A stretch of 64,000 nt of DNA from a virus. Where the stretch lies: positions 47,157 through 111,156 of IMG/VR virus record IMGVR_UViG_3300044946_000428; one strand, given 5' to 3'. The translations under genes were made by a program, and so were the position numbers. A model generated the notes under the pieces. That model was not told where the DNA came from and made no database searches. It saw nothing but the letters and a program-made list of their open reading frames with translations. Below, piece after piece: positions 41,541 to 49,787 of this stretch (the first letter of the stretch is position 1; each line of letters starts with the position of its first letter).

Positions 41541-42238
41541 CCGACACGAACACCGGGCCCGTCTCGGTCGGCGACCTGCTGGCCACCAACGGCTCCCGTC
41601 TCGCCGCCGCCCGTCAGGCGCTCGACGCCGGGCTGATCGAGATCGAGCCCGACGAGGACCGGCTCACCCCCGAACAGGCCGCAGCCGCCAACCGGGCCCG
41701 GGCCCTCGAATGGCACCAGGCGCACACTCCGCCGCTGTTCGCCAAGGCACGGGCCAGCCACCCGCACGTGATCGAGTGGGCGCGCCGGTACGTCACCAGG
41801 ACGCTCGGGCCCCGCCACTCGCTGCTGCTGCTCGGCGGCGTGGGAGCGGGCAAGACCCACCAGTCGTTCGGCGCGCTGCACGCCATCGCCGACTCCGGGC
41901 ACCCGCCCGTCGCCTGGTACGCGACGACGGCCGCGGACCTGTACGCGCTGATGCGCCCGGGCGGCTCGGACGACGCCGAGGGCGAGTTCGGGCGCATGGC
42001 CGACGCGGACCTGCTGCTGCTCGACGACCTCGGCGCGAGCAAGGACACGATCTTCGTGGAGGACACGACCCTGCGGCTGATCAACCGCCGCTACGTCAAC
42101 CAACTCCCCACGATCATCACGGCGAACGTGCCGCCGAAAGACCTGCGCGCCAAGCTCGGCGACCGCACCGCGTCCCGGTTCGCCGAGATCTGCATCGCTG
42201 TCGAGATGGCCGACGCGGACCACCGGAGGGCTCGATGA
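41537..42238 (+). CDS. AAA+ helicase loader (DnaC-like)
   Basis: 233 residues from ATG 41537. Walker A GGVGAGKT (100-107), Walker B DLLLLDDLG (158-166), sensor-1-like IITANV (about 193) and a final arginine-rich segment. It should load the DnaB-type helicase encoded next, whose start overlaps by 4 bases. The N-terminal 60 residues would contact the helicase. Confidence 0.9.
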   Translation: MTDTNTGPVSVGDLLATNGSRLAAARQALDAGLIEIEPDEDRLTPEQAAAANRARALEWHQAHTPPLFAKARASHPHVIEWARRYVTRTLGPRHSLLLLGGVGAGKTHQSFGALHAIADSGHPPVAWYATTAADLYALMRPGGSDDAEGEFGRMADADLLLLDDLGASKDTIFVEDTTLRLINRRYVNQLPTIITANVPPKDLRAKLGDRTASRFAEICIAVEMADADHRRAR

Positions 42239-43659
42239 CCGCCCTCTACGACGCCCCGCCCGTCGAGGTCTACGCCGACGCGTACAGCGAGCCGCACGAG
42301 CAATCCGGCGCGCGATGGGACCTCATGGCCGAGCGGTACACCCTCGGCGCGATGATCGTCGCCCCGGCCGACGGCCAGATCTTCGACGACATCGTCCGGG
42401 TCGTGAAGCCCGAGATGCTCTACCGCCCGGCGCACCAGGAGATCGCCCGCGAGATCATCGCGATGCGCGAGGAACGCCAGCCCGTCGACCCGGCGTCGCT
42501 CACCGCGCGGTTCATGGCGTCGCGCCGGCTGACGGCGATCGGCAACGCCGGCTACCTGATGGACCTGGTCACGGACTGCCCGGGCGCCATCCACGGCCCG
42601 CACCACGCCGAGGCCGTGCGCGACTTCTGGCTGATGCGGCTCATGGAGTCCGTCGGCGTCCGGATGGCGCAGATGGGCCGCAGCCCCGCCACCGACCGGG
42701 ACCTGATCCCCGAGCTCTACGACACCGCGATCAGGGAACTCGAGACCGCCCGCAACCAGGTCCCCGGCAACACGCGGACGTACAGCGGCGACCTGCTGGC
42801 GCACGCGATGGACCTCATCGAGAACCCCGAGCAGATCGTCGCGATCCCCACCGGCTACCGCGACCTCGACGACGGGATCTACATGGGCCACCGGCCCGGC
42901 GACCTGATCATCATCGGGGCCAGGCCGTCGACCGGGAAGACCCTCGTCGGACTCGACCTCGCCCGACACGCCGCGATCAAGCGGGGCGTCCCCACGCTGT
43001 TCGCGTCCATCGAGATGAGCACCCAGGCCATCATGAACCGGCTCATCGCCGCCGAAGCCCGGGTCAACCTCAACCGCATCCGGACCGGCGCGTGCACCGA
43101 CGAGGACTGGGCGCGCATCGCCGCCCGCGTCCAGGACATCACCGACGCGCCCCTGTGCATCGACCACACGCCCAACATGACGATCGCCGAACTCGACCAG
43201 GCCGCCCGCGACGTCCAGCGCGAGCGCGGACTCGGCCTGATCGTCATCGACTACCTGCAGAAGATGACCCCGCCCAAGGCCGACACCGAGCACGCGGCGA
43301 TCGGCCGGCTCGCCGAGCGCGTCAAGGACCTCGGCGAGAAGTACGACGTGCCGGTCATCGCGCTCGCCCAGCTCAACCGGGGCCCGGAGCAGCGGCGTGA
43401 CCGCAAGCCGCTGCCGTCGGATCTGGGCGGCTCCAACAAGATCGAGGCGCACGCCGACACGATCATGCTGCTGCACCGGGAAGCGCAGTTCGACAGGGAG
43501 TCCAAGCGTGCCGGCGAGATCGACATCCTGCTGTGCAAGCAGCGCGACGGGGCTACGGGCGAGGTGACGCTCTCGTTCCAGGGCCACTACTCCCGCTGTC
43601 AGTCCATGGCTACCGAGTGGGCGCCCGGCGGTGTGCTCGCCGACGGCGTGCGCCACTGA
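42235..43659 (+). CDS. Replicative DNA helicase, DnaB type
   Basis: 474 residues from ATG 42235. DnaB N-terminal domain at about 27-130, linker, RecA-like domain from about 200: Walker A GARPSTGKT (228-236), SIEMS (258-262), Walker B LIVIDYLQ (335-342), ALAQLNR (376-382). All key residues are present. It forms the hexamer that opens the fork after loading by the preceding protein. Confidence 0.95.
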   Translation: MTALYDAPPVEVYADAYSEPHEQSGARWDLMAERYTLGAMIVAPADGQIFDDIVRVVKPEMLYRPAHQEIAREIIAMREERQPVDPASLTARFMASRRLTAIGNAGYLMDLVTDCPGAIHGPHHAEAVRDFWLMRLMESVGVRMAQMGRSPATDRDLIPELYDTAIRELETARNQVPGNTRTYSGDLLAHAMDLIENPEQIVAIPTGYRDLDDGIYMGHRPGDLIIIGARPSTGKTLVGLDLARHAAIKRGVPTLFASIEMSTQAIMNRLIAAEARVNLNRIRTGACTDEDWARIAARVQDITDAPLCIDHTPNMTIAELDQAARDVQRERGLGLIVIDYLQKMTPPKADTEHAAIGRLAERVKDLGEKYDVPVIALAQLNRGPEQRRDRKPLPSDLGGSNKIEAHADTIMLLHREAQFDRESKRAGEIDILLCKQRDGATGEVTLSFQGHYSRCQSMATEWAPGGVLADGVRH

Positions 43660-43732
43660 CTCGAGCAAGTGCCCGCCGACCTCGGCAACCGCAGCATCTA
43701 ATCCACAGCCTATTGATATCGAAGGAGTTCCG

Positions 43733-44194
43733 ATGCCTGGTCAGAGCAATTCGAGGCCCGGTCTGTTGCGGCGCGTGTTCAGGCGCCGCGCCGATTCGGC
43801 CGGCCTGCCGCGGGTCGAGGCGGTGCCGCTGCCGGTGCCGTGCCCGTGCGGCGAGGAGCACGAGGTGCCGCCGGTGGTCGCGGCGGTCATCGCCTCGGCG
43901 CGCAGGGCCGCGTTCCCCGGCGCGGAGGTGGCCGGCCGGGAGTGGGTGGTGGCGTTCGCGGACGCGGTGAAAACCGGCGACGTGATCAACATTCCGCGCA
44001 GCGAGGTCGCGGGGTTCGCGCTGCGGGTCCTGGAGGTGCGGGTGCACGAGGAGGCGGAGGCGGTGACGTTCCTCGCGGTGGACGTCGCGGACGCGTCGGT
44101 GCCGTTCTCGCCGTCGCTGTCGGTGCACACGGGTGTGCGGATCGCGGTGTCGGCGCCGGACTCGCTCGCGGATCTGGCCGGGGGTGCGTCGTGA
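43733..44194 (+). CDS. Unrecognised protein upstream of the LuxR-type genes
   Basis: 153 residues from ATG 43733 with GAAGGAG upstream. A basic N-terminus, then P-C-P-C-G-E-E-H and a helical/beta region (WVVAFADAVKTGDVINIPRS near 78-97). It opens the gene run that encodes the three LuxR-type proteins and overlaps the first by 4 bases. Confidence 0.6.
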   Translation: MPGQSNSRPGLLRRVFRRRADSAGLPRVEAVPLPVPCPCGEEHEVPPVVAAVIASARRAAFPGAEVAGREWVVAFADAVKTGDVINIPRSEVAGFALRVLEVRVHEEAEAVTFLAVDVADASVPFSPSLSVHTGVRIAVSAPDSLADLAGGAS

Positions 44195-44793
44195 CTGCCA
44201 CTGGAACCCTGGAAGCCCTACGAGCCCCGCTGAGGCCCTCGGGGGCGTTCCGCGACGCACGACCGGCAGTCAGCCCCGCGCGCCCGCTGGTGGCCCCCGC
44301 GCGCCCCGGGATGCGCCCGCCACGGCCCGAGGCCGCCACGCGGATCGCACCCGCACCGTCCCGGCCGCTTCCGTCGGCCGCCCAACTACGGGTTCTCGAC
44401 CACCTCGCCGATGGCTACACGCGGGCCCAGACGGCTGCCCGGTTGTACATCTCACCGAACACGGTCATGGCGCACCTGTCCCGGGCCGGCCGGAAGATCG
44501 GATGCCCGACGCAGTCCGGGATGGTCGGCTACGCGTACCGCAACGGCCTGTTCCGCCGCAGCGCCGGTCCCGCCGTGAGGTTGACGGCGCGTCGCACGCA
44601 GGTCGTGTGGTTGGTTGCGAACGGCGCGTCGAACCAGGCGATCGCCGACGAACTGGCGGTGGACATCGAGACGGTCAAGACGCATGTGCGGCTCGCGATG
44701 CGGGACCTGGGTGCGAAGTCGAGGCCGAACCTGGTGCGGCGTGCGGTGGACGCGGGTGCGCTGCCGCCGGCGTGGTGGGGCGGTGCGGCGTGA
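44191..44793 (+). CDS. LuxR-type HTH protein with two HTH units
   Basis: 200 residues from GTG 44191. After a Pro/Arg/Ala-rich stretch (1-60), two GerE-type units follow: QLRVLDHLADGYTRAQTAARL (about 65) and RRTQVVWLVANGASNQAIADEL (about 133), the second with the usual V-K-T-H-V-R-L recognition helix. Each ends in a short strand-helix A-Y-R-N-G-L or A-V-D-A-G-A-L. There is no receiver or sensor domain. Confidence 0.8.
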   Translation: MTATGTLEALRAPLRPSGAFRDARPAVSPARPLVAPARPGMRPPRPEAATRIAPAPSRPLPSAAQLRVLDHLADGYTRAQTAARLYISPNTVMAHLSRAGRKIGCPTQSGMVGYAYRNGLFRRSAGPAVRLTARRTQVVWLVANGASNQAIADELAVDIETVKTHVRLAMRDLGAKSRPNLVRRAVDAGALPPAWWGGAA

Positions 44794-45500
44794 CCGCCCG
44801 CACGTCCACGCCGAAGCCGGACCCGCTCGGCTCGCTCACGCCCCGCCAGCTCGAGGTGCTCGACCTGGCCGCCGACGGGCTGACGAACGCGGAGATCGGC
44901 GCGAGGCTCGGGATCTCCGCGCTGACGGTGAAGCAGACGCTCACGGGCGCCGCGAAGCGCCTGGGCACGGGCAGCCGGGCCGGGATGGTCGGGGTGGCCT
45001 ACCGGTGGGGGCTGCTGGCGCCGGTACCGCTGCCCGCGGGGGTCAGGCTGCCGGATGTGCCCGTCGGGGCGTGGGCGGTACTGCCGTTGATCGCGCGGGG
45101 CCTGGAGTCCAAGGACATCGCGAAAGAACTCGGGGTCACGTCGGCCTCGGCCGAGAAGCGGGCCAAGGTGCTGATGGCCGAGTTCGGGGTGGGTTCGCGG
45201 GCGCACCTGGTGCGAGTGGCGGTGGATGCGGGCGCGTTGACGCCGTCGGGGTCGCTCGCGCCGGGTACGGCCCGGTCGCAGGACGTGCTGCCGCCGCGTA
45301 ACGCGCAGGCGCTCGCGATGGTCGCGCAGGGGATGTCGGATGCGGCGGTGGGCCGGGTCCTGGGCGTTTCGGAGCAGTCTGCGGGCAATCTCGTGCGGGG
45401 CGCGGTGGTGAAGCTGCGGGCCGCGAACCGGGCCCATGCGGTGTTTATCGCGTGCGGGCTGGGGCTGCTGCGCGCGGAGCGGTCGGGGGGCCGGTCGTGA
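44790..45500 (+). CDS. LuxR-type HTH protein with three HTH units
   Basis: 236 residues from GTG 44790. Units begin near 20 (RQLEVLDLAADGLTNAEIG), 93 (GAWAVLPLIARGLESKDIA) and 170 (NAQALAMVAQGMSDAAVG). The first is closest to the GerE consensus; the others have drifted, with E-K-R-A-K in place of a typical recognition helix. It overlaps both neighbouring LuxR-type genes by 4 bases. Confidence 0.78.
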   Translation: MTARTSTPKPDPLGSLTPRQLEVLDLAADGLTNAEIGARLGISALTVKQTLTGAAKRLGTGSRAGMVGVAYRWGLLAPVPLPAGVRLPDVPVGAWAVLPLIARGLESKDIAKELGVTSASAEKRAKVLMAEFGVGSRAHLVRVAVDAGALTPSGSLAPGTARSQDVLPPRNAQALAMVAQGMSDAAVGRVLGVSEQSAGNLVRGAVVKLRAANRAHAVFIACGLGLLRAERSGGRS

Positions 45501-45964
45501 AGACGGCGAACCCGGAGCTGTCGGAGCGTGAGGTGGGTGTGCTGCGGCTGGTTGCGCGCGGGCTGTCGAACGGCAAGATCGGGGCGCGGCTGGGGCTGGC
45601 GGAGACCACGGTCAAGACACACGTGCGTCGGATCTTGAAGAAGCTCGGCGTGTCGGACCGGACGCACGCGGTGGCGCTCGGGTACGAGACGGGGCTTCTC
45701 GCGTCGCCCGCGGTGGCCGCGATCAGGGCGGCGCGTCCGCTGCTACTCGGGATCCCGCAGTGCCGGCGCCACCCGGTGGCCGCGCCGCTTCCCGTCCAGT
45801 GCCCGGAGTGCGCGCGGTGGACGGCGGCCCGCCAGGTCGTGGCGGATCTCGACGCGGCGCTCGCCGGTGTCGCCCCGGCCGGCCGCGCGACGCCGGTTCC
45901 CGTTCGCCCGCCCGCCCCGTCGCGGGCCGCGAACCCCGATTCGAACCCGAGGAGTTCCCCTTGA
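45497..45964 (+). CDS. LuxR-type HTH protein with one HTH unit and Cys motif
   Basis: 155 residues from GTG 45497. LSEREVGVLRLVARGLSNGK and ETTVKTHVRRILKKLG give the best GerE match of the six units. A C-terminal half has C-R-R-H-P (about 92-96) and C-P-E-C (about 105-108), possibly a zinc site, then a Pro-rich tail. Last of three consecutive regulators. Confidence 0.82.
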   Translation: MKTANPELSEREVGVLRLVARGLSNGKIGARLGLAETTVKTHVRRILKKLGVSDRTHAVALGYETGLLASPAVAAIRAARPLLLGIPQCRRHPVAAPLPVQCPECARWTAARQVVADLDAALAGVAPAGRATPVPVRPPAPSRAANPDSNPRSSP

Positions 45965-46311
45965 GCACGACCACTGAGGCCGTCCCGCCGGCGGCGATGA
46001 ATCGCAAGACCCTGGCCGACCGCCTCGCCTACCTGCTGGCGGAGTTCAGGAAGGTCGCGGAGTCCGGCGTCGTGACGCCGCTGCTCGCGCAGGTGGCGGC
46101 GCAGCACCTGGAGCGCGCGGTGGCCGAGGCCGCCGTGCTGGTAGCCGAGGTCGAGATCCTGCGCGCGCAGGCCGCGGACCGCGAGCGGGCCCGGGGCGCG
46201 TTGCAGCAGATGGACCGGGACCTGACCGCCATCGCCGCTGCCGCGCCGGGGCAGTCCGCGCAGTGGGCCGTCGGCCGGATGCGGGCCGCGCTGAACCGGG
46301 TCGCCGCGTGA
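45961..46311 (+). CDS. Helical protein, unrecognised
   Basis: 116 residues; TTG 45961 overlaps the previous stop (CCTTGA). Long Ala/Glu/Arg helices (about 20-100), likely coiled coil. Overlaps the next start by 4 bases. Confidence 0.55.
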   Translation: MSTTTEAVPPAAMNRKTLADRLAYLLAEFRKVAESGVVTPLLAQVAAQHLERAVAEAAVLVAEVEILRAQAADRERARGALQQMDRDLTAIAAAAPGQSAQWAVGRMRAALNRVAA

Positions 46312-46460
46312 TCCGCCGTCTGCTGGCCCGCGCCCGGTGCGCGGTGACGACGCACGTCTGGCCGGCGTGGGACCCGTGGAAGTTCACGGTCCGGGCCCGG
46401 CATGTGCATCGGCGTCGCTGTGTGCGGTGCGGCGCGCGGGGGGTGGCCGTCGATGGCTGA
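46308..46460 (+). CDS. Small basic protein
   Basis: 50 residues from GTG 46308. Arg- and Trp-rich, with C-V-R-C at the end. Supported only by overlap with neighbours on both sides. Confidence 0.45.
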   Translation: MIRRLLARARCAVTTHVWPAWDPWKFTVRARHVHRRRCVRCGARGVAVDG

Positions 46461-46635
46461 GCTCACCGACGCCGCGCTGGTCGCCGAATTCCCTGACGTC
46501 ATCGCCGCCCTGGGTGACGCGGCTGCCGAGCTTCACGCCGCGATCGACCCGGCGGACGGCGGCCGGATCTGGTCGCTCGTCCTGGCCGGCCAATCCTCCG
46601 TCCCTCTTCGGCCCCGATCGGAGCCTTCATCGTGA
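46453..46635 (+). CDS. Small acidic protein
   Basis: 60 residues from ATG 46453. Helical first half (LTDAALVAEFPDVIAALG), short polar tail. Overlaps the previous and next genes by 8 and 4 bases. Confidence 0.5.
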   Translation: MAELTDAALVAEFPDVIAALGDAAAELHAAIDPADGGRIWSLVLAGQSSVPLRPRSEPSS

Positions 46636-47129
46636 TCAGCCCTCAGGTTCCGGACGACCGGATCATCGCGTCGCAGATGCTCGACCGCGATCGCGTGGCC
46701 GACACGATCCAGCGCGGCGTCCGGCTCGAGATCGACCCGGTGTACGCGAAGGCCGCACTGCGCGGGATGCCCGTCGAGCTCACGACGCAGCAGGCCTTGG
46801 ATGTCGCAGACGTCGCGCTCGAGGCGCTCGCCAAGACGCAGCCGGGCGCGAAGTCCTGGCTGATCGACGCGAACAAGGGACTGCGGGAGCGCGGCCATGC
46901 CGACACCCTCCACTGGAAGGCGCTGCTCGCCCGGCAGCGGCGCACGACGGACACCTGGCGCGCCGCCGCGGTCAACGGCTGGGTATGGATGATCGCGTGG
47001 GGCGGCTTGTGGCAGTGGCACTGGTCGCGGTGGATCGTCGCGTCGGTTTTGGTGTCGGGGATGGCCGTGGGGTTCGGGCTGCGTTCGTGGCTGCTGCGCC
47101 GCGACCAGCGGAAGGCGGCCGGGCGGTGA
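46632..47129 (+). CDS. C-terminally anchored membrane protein
   Basis: 165 residues from GTG 46632. A soluble helical part (1-112) is followed by two Trp-rich membrane segments (about 117-133 and 137-153). No family recognised. Overlaps the SLOG gene by 4 bases. Confidence 0.6.
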   Translation: MISPQVPDDRIIASQMLDRDRVADTIQRGVRLEIDPVYAKAALRGMPVELTTQQALDVADVALEALAKTQPGAKSWLIDANKGLRERGHADTLHWKALLARQRRTTDTWRAAAVNGWVWMIAWGGLWQWHWSRWIVASVLVSGMAVGFGLRSWLLRRDQRKAAGR

Positions 47130-47497
47130 CCGCCCGCATTCTCGTGACCGGCAGCCGCGCCTGGACCGACTACGACGTGATCCGGGACGCGATCGAGAAG
47201 GCCGCGGCCGATCTCGGCGGGGACGCGGTTGTCGTGCACGGCAACGCGCAGGGTGCGGACCGGCTCGCTGACCGTGCTGCCCGCGCGCTCGGTTTGCGGA
47301 CGGAGCCGCGCTCTGCACGGTGGCGGACCGAGGGGCGCGCGGCCGGGCCGCTCCGCAATCAGCGGATGGTCGACCTCGGCGCGGACGTCTGCCTGGCGTT
47401 CCCGCTCGGCGAGTCCCGTGGTACCCGTGACGCGATCACGCGTGCTGAGGCCGCTGGAATCCCGGTCCGCGTGTATGGGCGGGACGGTGCCGCGTGA
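47126..47497 (+). CDS. SLOG-domain protein (YspA/DprA-like Rossmann fold)
   Basis: 123 residues from GTG 47126. ILVTGSRAWTDYDVI (5-19), VVVHGNAQGADRLADRAARALG (about 35-56), N-Q-R-M-V (about 78) and G-x-R-G-T-R-D-A-I match the small YspA/DUF2493 group. SLOG proteins bind nucleotide-derived ligands, and some act in defence or counter-defence. Its place among small membrane proteins is suggestive but not decisive. Confidence 0.82.
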   Translation: MTARILVTGSRAWTDYDVIRDAIEKAAADLGGDAVVVHGNAQGADRLADRAARALGLRTEPRSARWRTEGRAAGPLRNQRMVDLGADVCLAFPLGESRGTRDAITRAEAAGIPVRVYGRDGAA

Positions 47498-47697
47498 GCA
47501 TCCCCGATTTCTGCCTCGCGTGCGGCCGTCGCCTCGCCGGCCAGGACCCGTACGTGGCCGACCGCAACCGGGCCCGGCATGCGGCACCTGACCGGCCGCG
47601 CGTGTACCCGGCTGTCGTGGCCGGCGTCCTGTGGTGGGCCGCGGTCGTGGTCGTCGCGGCCGGGTTGGTTGCTGCTGCCGCGTGGGCGGTGGGCTGA
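47494..47697 (+). CDS. Small zinc and membrane protein
   Basis: 67 residues from GTG 47494. N-terminal C-L-A-C, then one membrane helix (about 43-65). Downstream of the SLOG gene with 4-base overlap; stop and next start share a base. Confidence 0.55.
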   Translation: MSIPDFCLACGRRLAGQDPYVADRNRARHAAPDRPRVYPAVVAGVLWWAAVVVVAAGLVAAAAWAVG

Positions 47698-48026
47698 TGC
47701 CGCGCCGCGCCCTGGAGCCGCCGTGCCCGAACGAGGCCTCCCATACCGACGTCCGTGGACACGACGAAGCGGCGCGCATGTGGCGAACCCACGAGCAGTC
47801 ACAGTGCCCGGACTGCAAGCTGTACGTGATCTGGACGCCGCTGCCCGCCGGGTCGCCCGCAATCTGCTGGTCGTGCAACGAACGCAACGTCGACCCGGCA
47901 ACGCTCGGCGAGGACGACGGCATCCCGGACGAGCCGCTGTGCACGGACTGCATCGCGAAGGAAGCGGCGTGGCTCGCGGCGCAGCGGCAGGCCCGGCTCG
48001 ACGCACGCTGGAACGAGGCGACGTGA
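47697..48026 (+). CDS. Zinc-finger protein, unrecognised
   Basis: 109 residues from ATG 47697. C-P-x-x-x-x-H (about 10-16), C-P-D-C (about 37-40), C-W-S-C (about 57-60) and C-T-D-C (about 82-85) indicate two zinc-binding units. Acidic in the middle. Overlaps the next gene by 4 bases. Confidence 0.6.
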   Translation: MPRRALEPPCPNEASHTDVRGHDEAARMWRTHEQSQCPDCKLYVIWTPLPAGSPAICWSCNERNVDPATLGEDDGIPDEPLCTDCIAKEAAWLAAQRQARLDARWNEAT

Positions 48027-48148
48027 CCCGCCGCCGGAGGACGTCGTTCGGGCTGCGCTGCTGGCAGGGCATTGCCGCGCCCGCAGCGCTTGCGGCAGTC
48101 GCGATCGGGCTGCACTGGCTCGCCACGCTCGTCGTGCGGGGGTGGTGA
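48023..48148 (+). CDS. Tiny membrane protein
   Basis: 41 residues from GTG 48023: a basic N-terminus (TRRRRTS) and one hydrophobic helix (about 17-38). Last gene of the rightward run; the next gene is convergent. Confidence 0.5.
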   Translation: MTRRRRTSFGLRCWQGIAAPAALAAVAIGLHWLATLVVRGW

Positions 48149-48155
48149 CGTGGGG

Positions 48156-48590
48156 TCAGTGCGGGATCTGCGATTCGGTCAGGTACTCCTCGTCCAGAGC
48201 AACGGCGACGAGCAGGTAAGGCCGTTCGTCGGCGGCCACCCCGGCAGCGACGCGCTGCGCCCATCCGTCCGGTGCGGCTTCCTCGGCCTTGGCGGCCAGG
48301 CGTCTGATGGTTTGGGCGTTCAGCGATCGGATGTCGGCGCGGATCTCGGCGTCAGGTTCGGACGGTTGCAGCCCGAGACCGGCAGCTTCGAGTCGTTCCG
48401 CTGCGGTCATGGCGTTGTACCGCTCGAGGAAGCGCGTGATCACGTTGGTGATGGTGGTGCCGTCGCCCTTGGCGTGATCGAGCGCTGGCACCCATACCTC
48501 GTCCTTGACGCGCAGGTTGCGGACTGGGGTGACTCCGGTCGCGGGTCGCGGCATGCGATCAGTGTCGCACGTGTACTTACGAGTTTCCAA
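48156..48590 (-). CDS. Probable ribbon-helix-helix repressor
   Basis: 144 residues. The TTG at 48590 is preferred because GGGAG lies 8 bases upstream; the in-frame ATG at 48554 has no ribosome binding site. VTPVRNLRVKDEVWVPALD (about 20-38) followed by TTITNVITRFLERY (about 45-58) is a ribbon-helix-helix pattern. The C-terminal part is helical. It faces a divergent gene, and a palindrome with an extra half-site lies between and overlaps its own 5' end, implying autoregulation. Confidence 0.7.
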   Translation of the reverse strand: METRKYTCDTDRMPRPATGVTPVRNLRVKDEVWVPALDHAKGDGTTITNVITRFLERYNAMTAAERLEAAGLGLQPSEPDAEIRADIRSLNAQTIRRLAAKAEEAAPDGWAQRVAAGVAADERPYLLVAVALDEEYLTESQIPH

Positions 48591-48649
48591 GATTCTTTCT
48601 CCCTTCGGCTTGAATCTGTACTTACACTTACTCTAAGCTGTAAGTACAG
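48572..48649. promoter_or_regulatory. Operator: 11-bp inverted repeat plus a half-site
   Basis: CTGTACTTACA (48616-48626) and its perfect complement TGTAAGTACAG (48639-48649) are separated by 12 bases; another TGTACTTAC lies at 48572-48580. The interval is A/T-rich, unlike its surroundings. It lies between the divergent genes at 48156 and 48678 and should control both. Confidence 0.75.
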
Positions 48650-48677
48650 AAACGGCAACGCCGCAAGGGAGCCCGAG

Positions 48678-49064
48678 ATGACCGTCATCGCGATCCACCG
48701 TCCCGCCCGAACCACCGGCATCCTCGAGCCCCTCACCGGCCGCGTCACCGCCTGGCGCCAGCGCCGCACCGAGGCCCGCATGGCCCGCCAGGTCGCCGCC
48801 GCGAACACCGGCATCATCACCGTCCGCGAGTTCCTCGCCCGCCTCGGCGCCGACGACGCCACAATCCGCGCCGTCGAGTCGCAGTTCGGCAAGAAGGTCG
48901 CCAAGGCGTACCGCGAGACCACCGGCCACGACCCGGTCAAGTCCGGCCAGGCGATCGTGCGCGGCGAGATCTACGCCGTGTACGGCTACGGCTGGAACCG
49001 CCTCGACCTGTTCACCCGCGTCGCCGCCAACACCCCCGCTGTCGCCGCCCTGATCGGAGCTTGA
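48678..49064 (+). CDS. Unrecognised protein under the palindromic operator
   Basis: 128 residues from ATG 48678, AAGGGAG upstream. Basic helical N-terminal half. Residues about 50-70 (TVREFLARLGADDATIRAVE) and 70-105 (FGKKVAKAYRETTG) look like a small DNA- or protein-binding fold. First gene of a new rightward run. Confidence 0.65.
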   Translation: MTVIAIHRPARTTGILEPLTGRVTAWRQRRTEARMARQVAAANTGIITVREFLARLGADDATIRAVESQFGKKVAKAYRETTGHDPVKSGQAIVRGEIYAVYGYGWNRLDLFTRVAANTPAVAALIGA

Positions 49065-49065
49065 G

Positions 49066-49275
49066 ATGGCCGCCCAATCCGCCTATCGACTCGGTCAGCA
49101 CGTCCGCTGTGGCGCGCGCATCGTCGAGGTGTGCGACTACTCGCCCCGCTACGGCGGCAGCTACACCCTCCGGGGCGTGTGGCCGCCGGATTGCGCGGGC
49201 GGCCAGCAGAGGCCGCTCCCGCCGCCACCGGCCCCGCCGCCGGCTGACCGCCACACCACACCAGGAGCGACATGA
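49066..49275 (+). CDS. Small protein with Pro-rich tail
   Basis: 69 residues from ATG 49066. Beta-like core (RLGQHVRCGARIVEVCDY, GSYTLRGVW) then a Pro-rich tail. Two bases separate it from the previous stop; it overlaps the next gene by 4. Confidence 0.55.
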   Translation: MAAQSAYRLGQHVRCGARIVEVCDYSPRYGGSYTLRGVWPPDCAGGQQRPLPPPPAPPPADRHTTPGAT

Positions 49276-49787
49276 ACGACCCCATCCGGACCGCACGGCT
49301 CGCCGAGATCCGCGAAGCCGACCGGCGCGACTACGCCGACGGCCAGATCATCCGCAGGCGACCACGATCCGCCATCGCACAGCGCCGCGAACTGCTCGCC
49401 GAGGTCGACCGGCTCACCGCCGAACTCGCCGATGTTGAGCTCCGTGCCATGGCAGAGCCCGATGGTCTGCTGCGCGCCATCGCTCGCAGCACCGAAGAAC
49501 GCGACGAGGCACGTGCGTTCGCTCGCCGCTTCCGTGCCATGACCCTCGACGGGTTCGACAACCCCACCAGCGCCGCCCGCCAACTCGGCCTCAGGCTGGA
49601 CGACCTGCCCCCGTGGTTCGCCACCCCGCCGCTGGGGGCCGCCGCGCCGACCACCGCGTCAGACGACGTCGCCTCGGTCGACGACCTCCCCGGCATGTGG
49701 GACCAGTCGGACCTCACCGGCGGCGAGACGGACGCGGTCGCACAGGACCGTGCCGCCGACCCGACCGCCGCGGGGGACCCGGCATGA
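49272..49787 (+). CDS. Coiled-coil protein, unrecognised
   Basis: 171 residues from ATG 49272. Charged coiled coil (about 35-95), then a Pro/Asp-rich acidic tail. Overlaps the next start by 4 bases. Confidence 0.6.
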   Translation: MNDPIRTARLAEIREADRRDYADGQIIRRRPRSAIAQRRELLAEVDRLTAELADVELRAMAEPDGLLRAIARSTEERDEARAFARRFRAMTLDGFDNPTSAARQLGLRLDDLPPWFATPPLGAAAPTTASDDVASVDDLPGMWDQSDLTGGETDAVAQDRAADPTAAGDPA

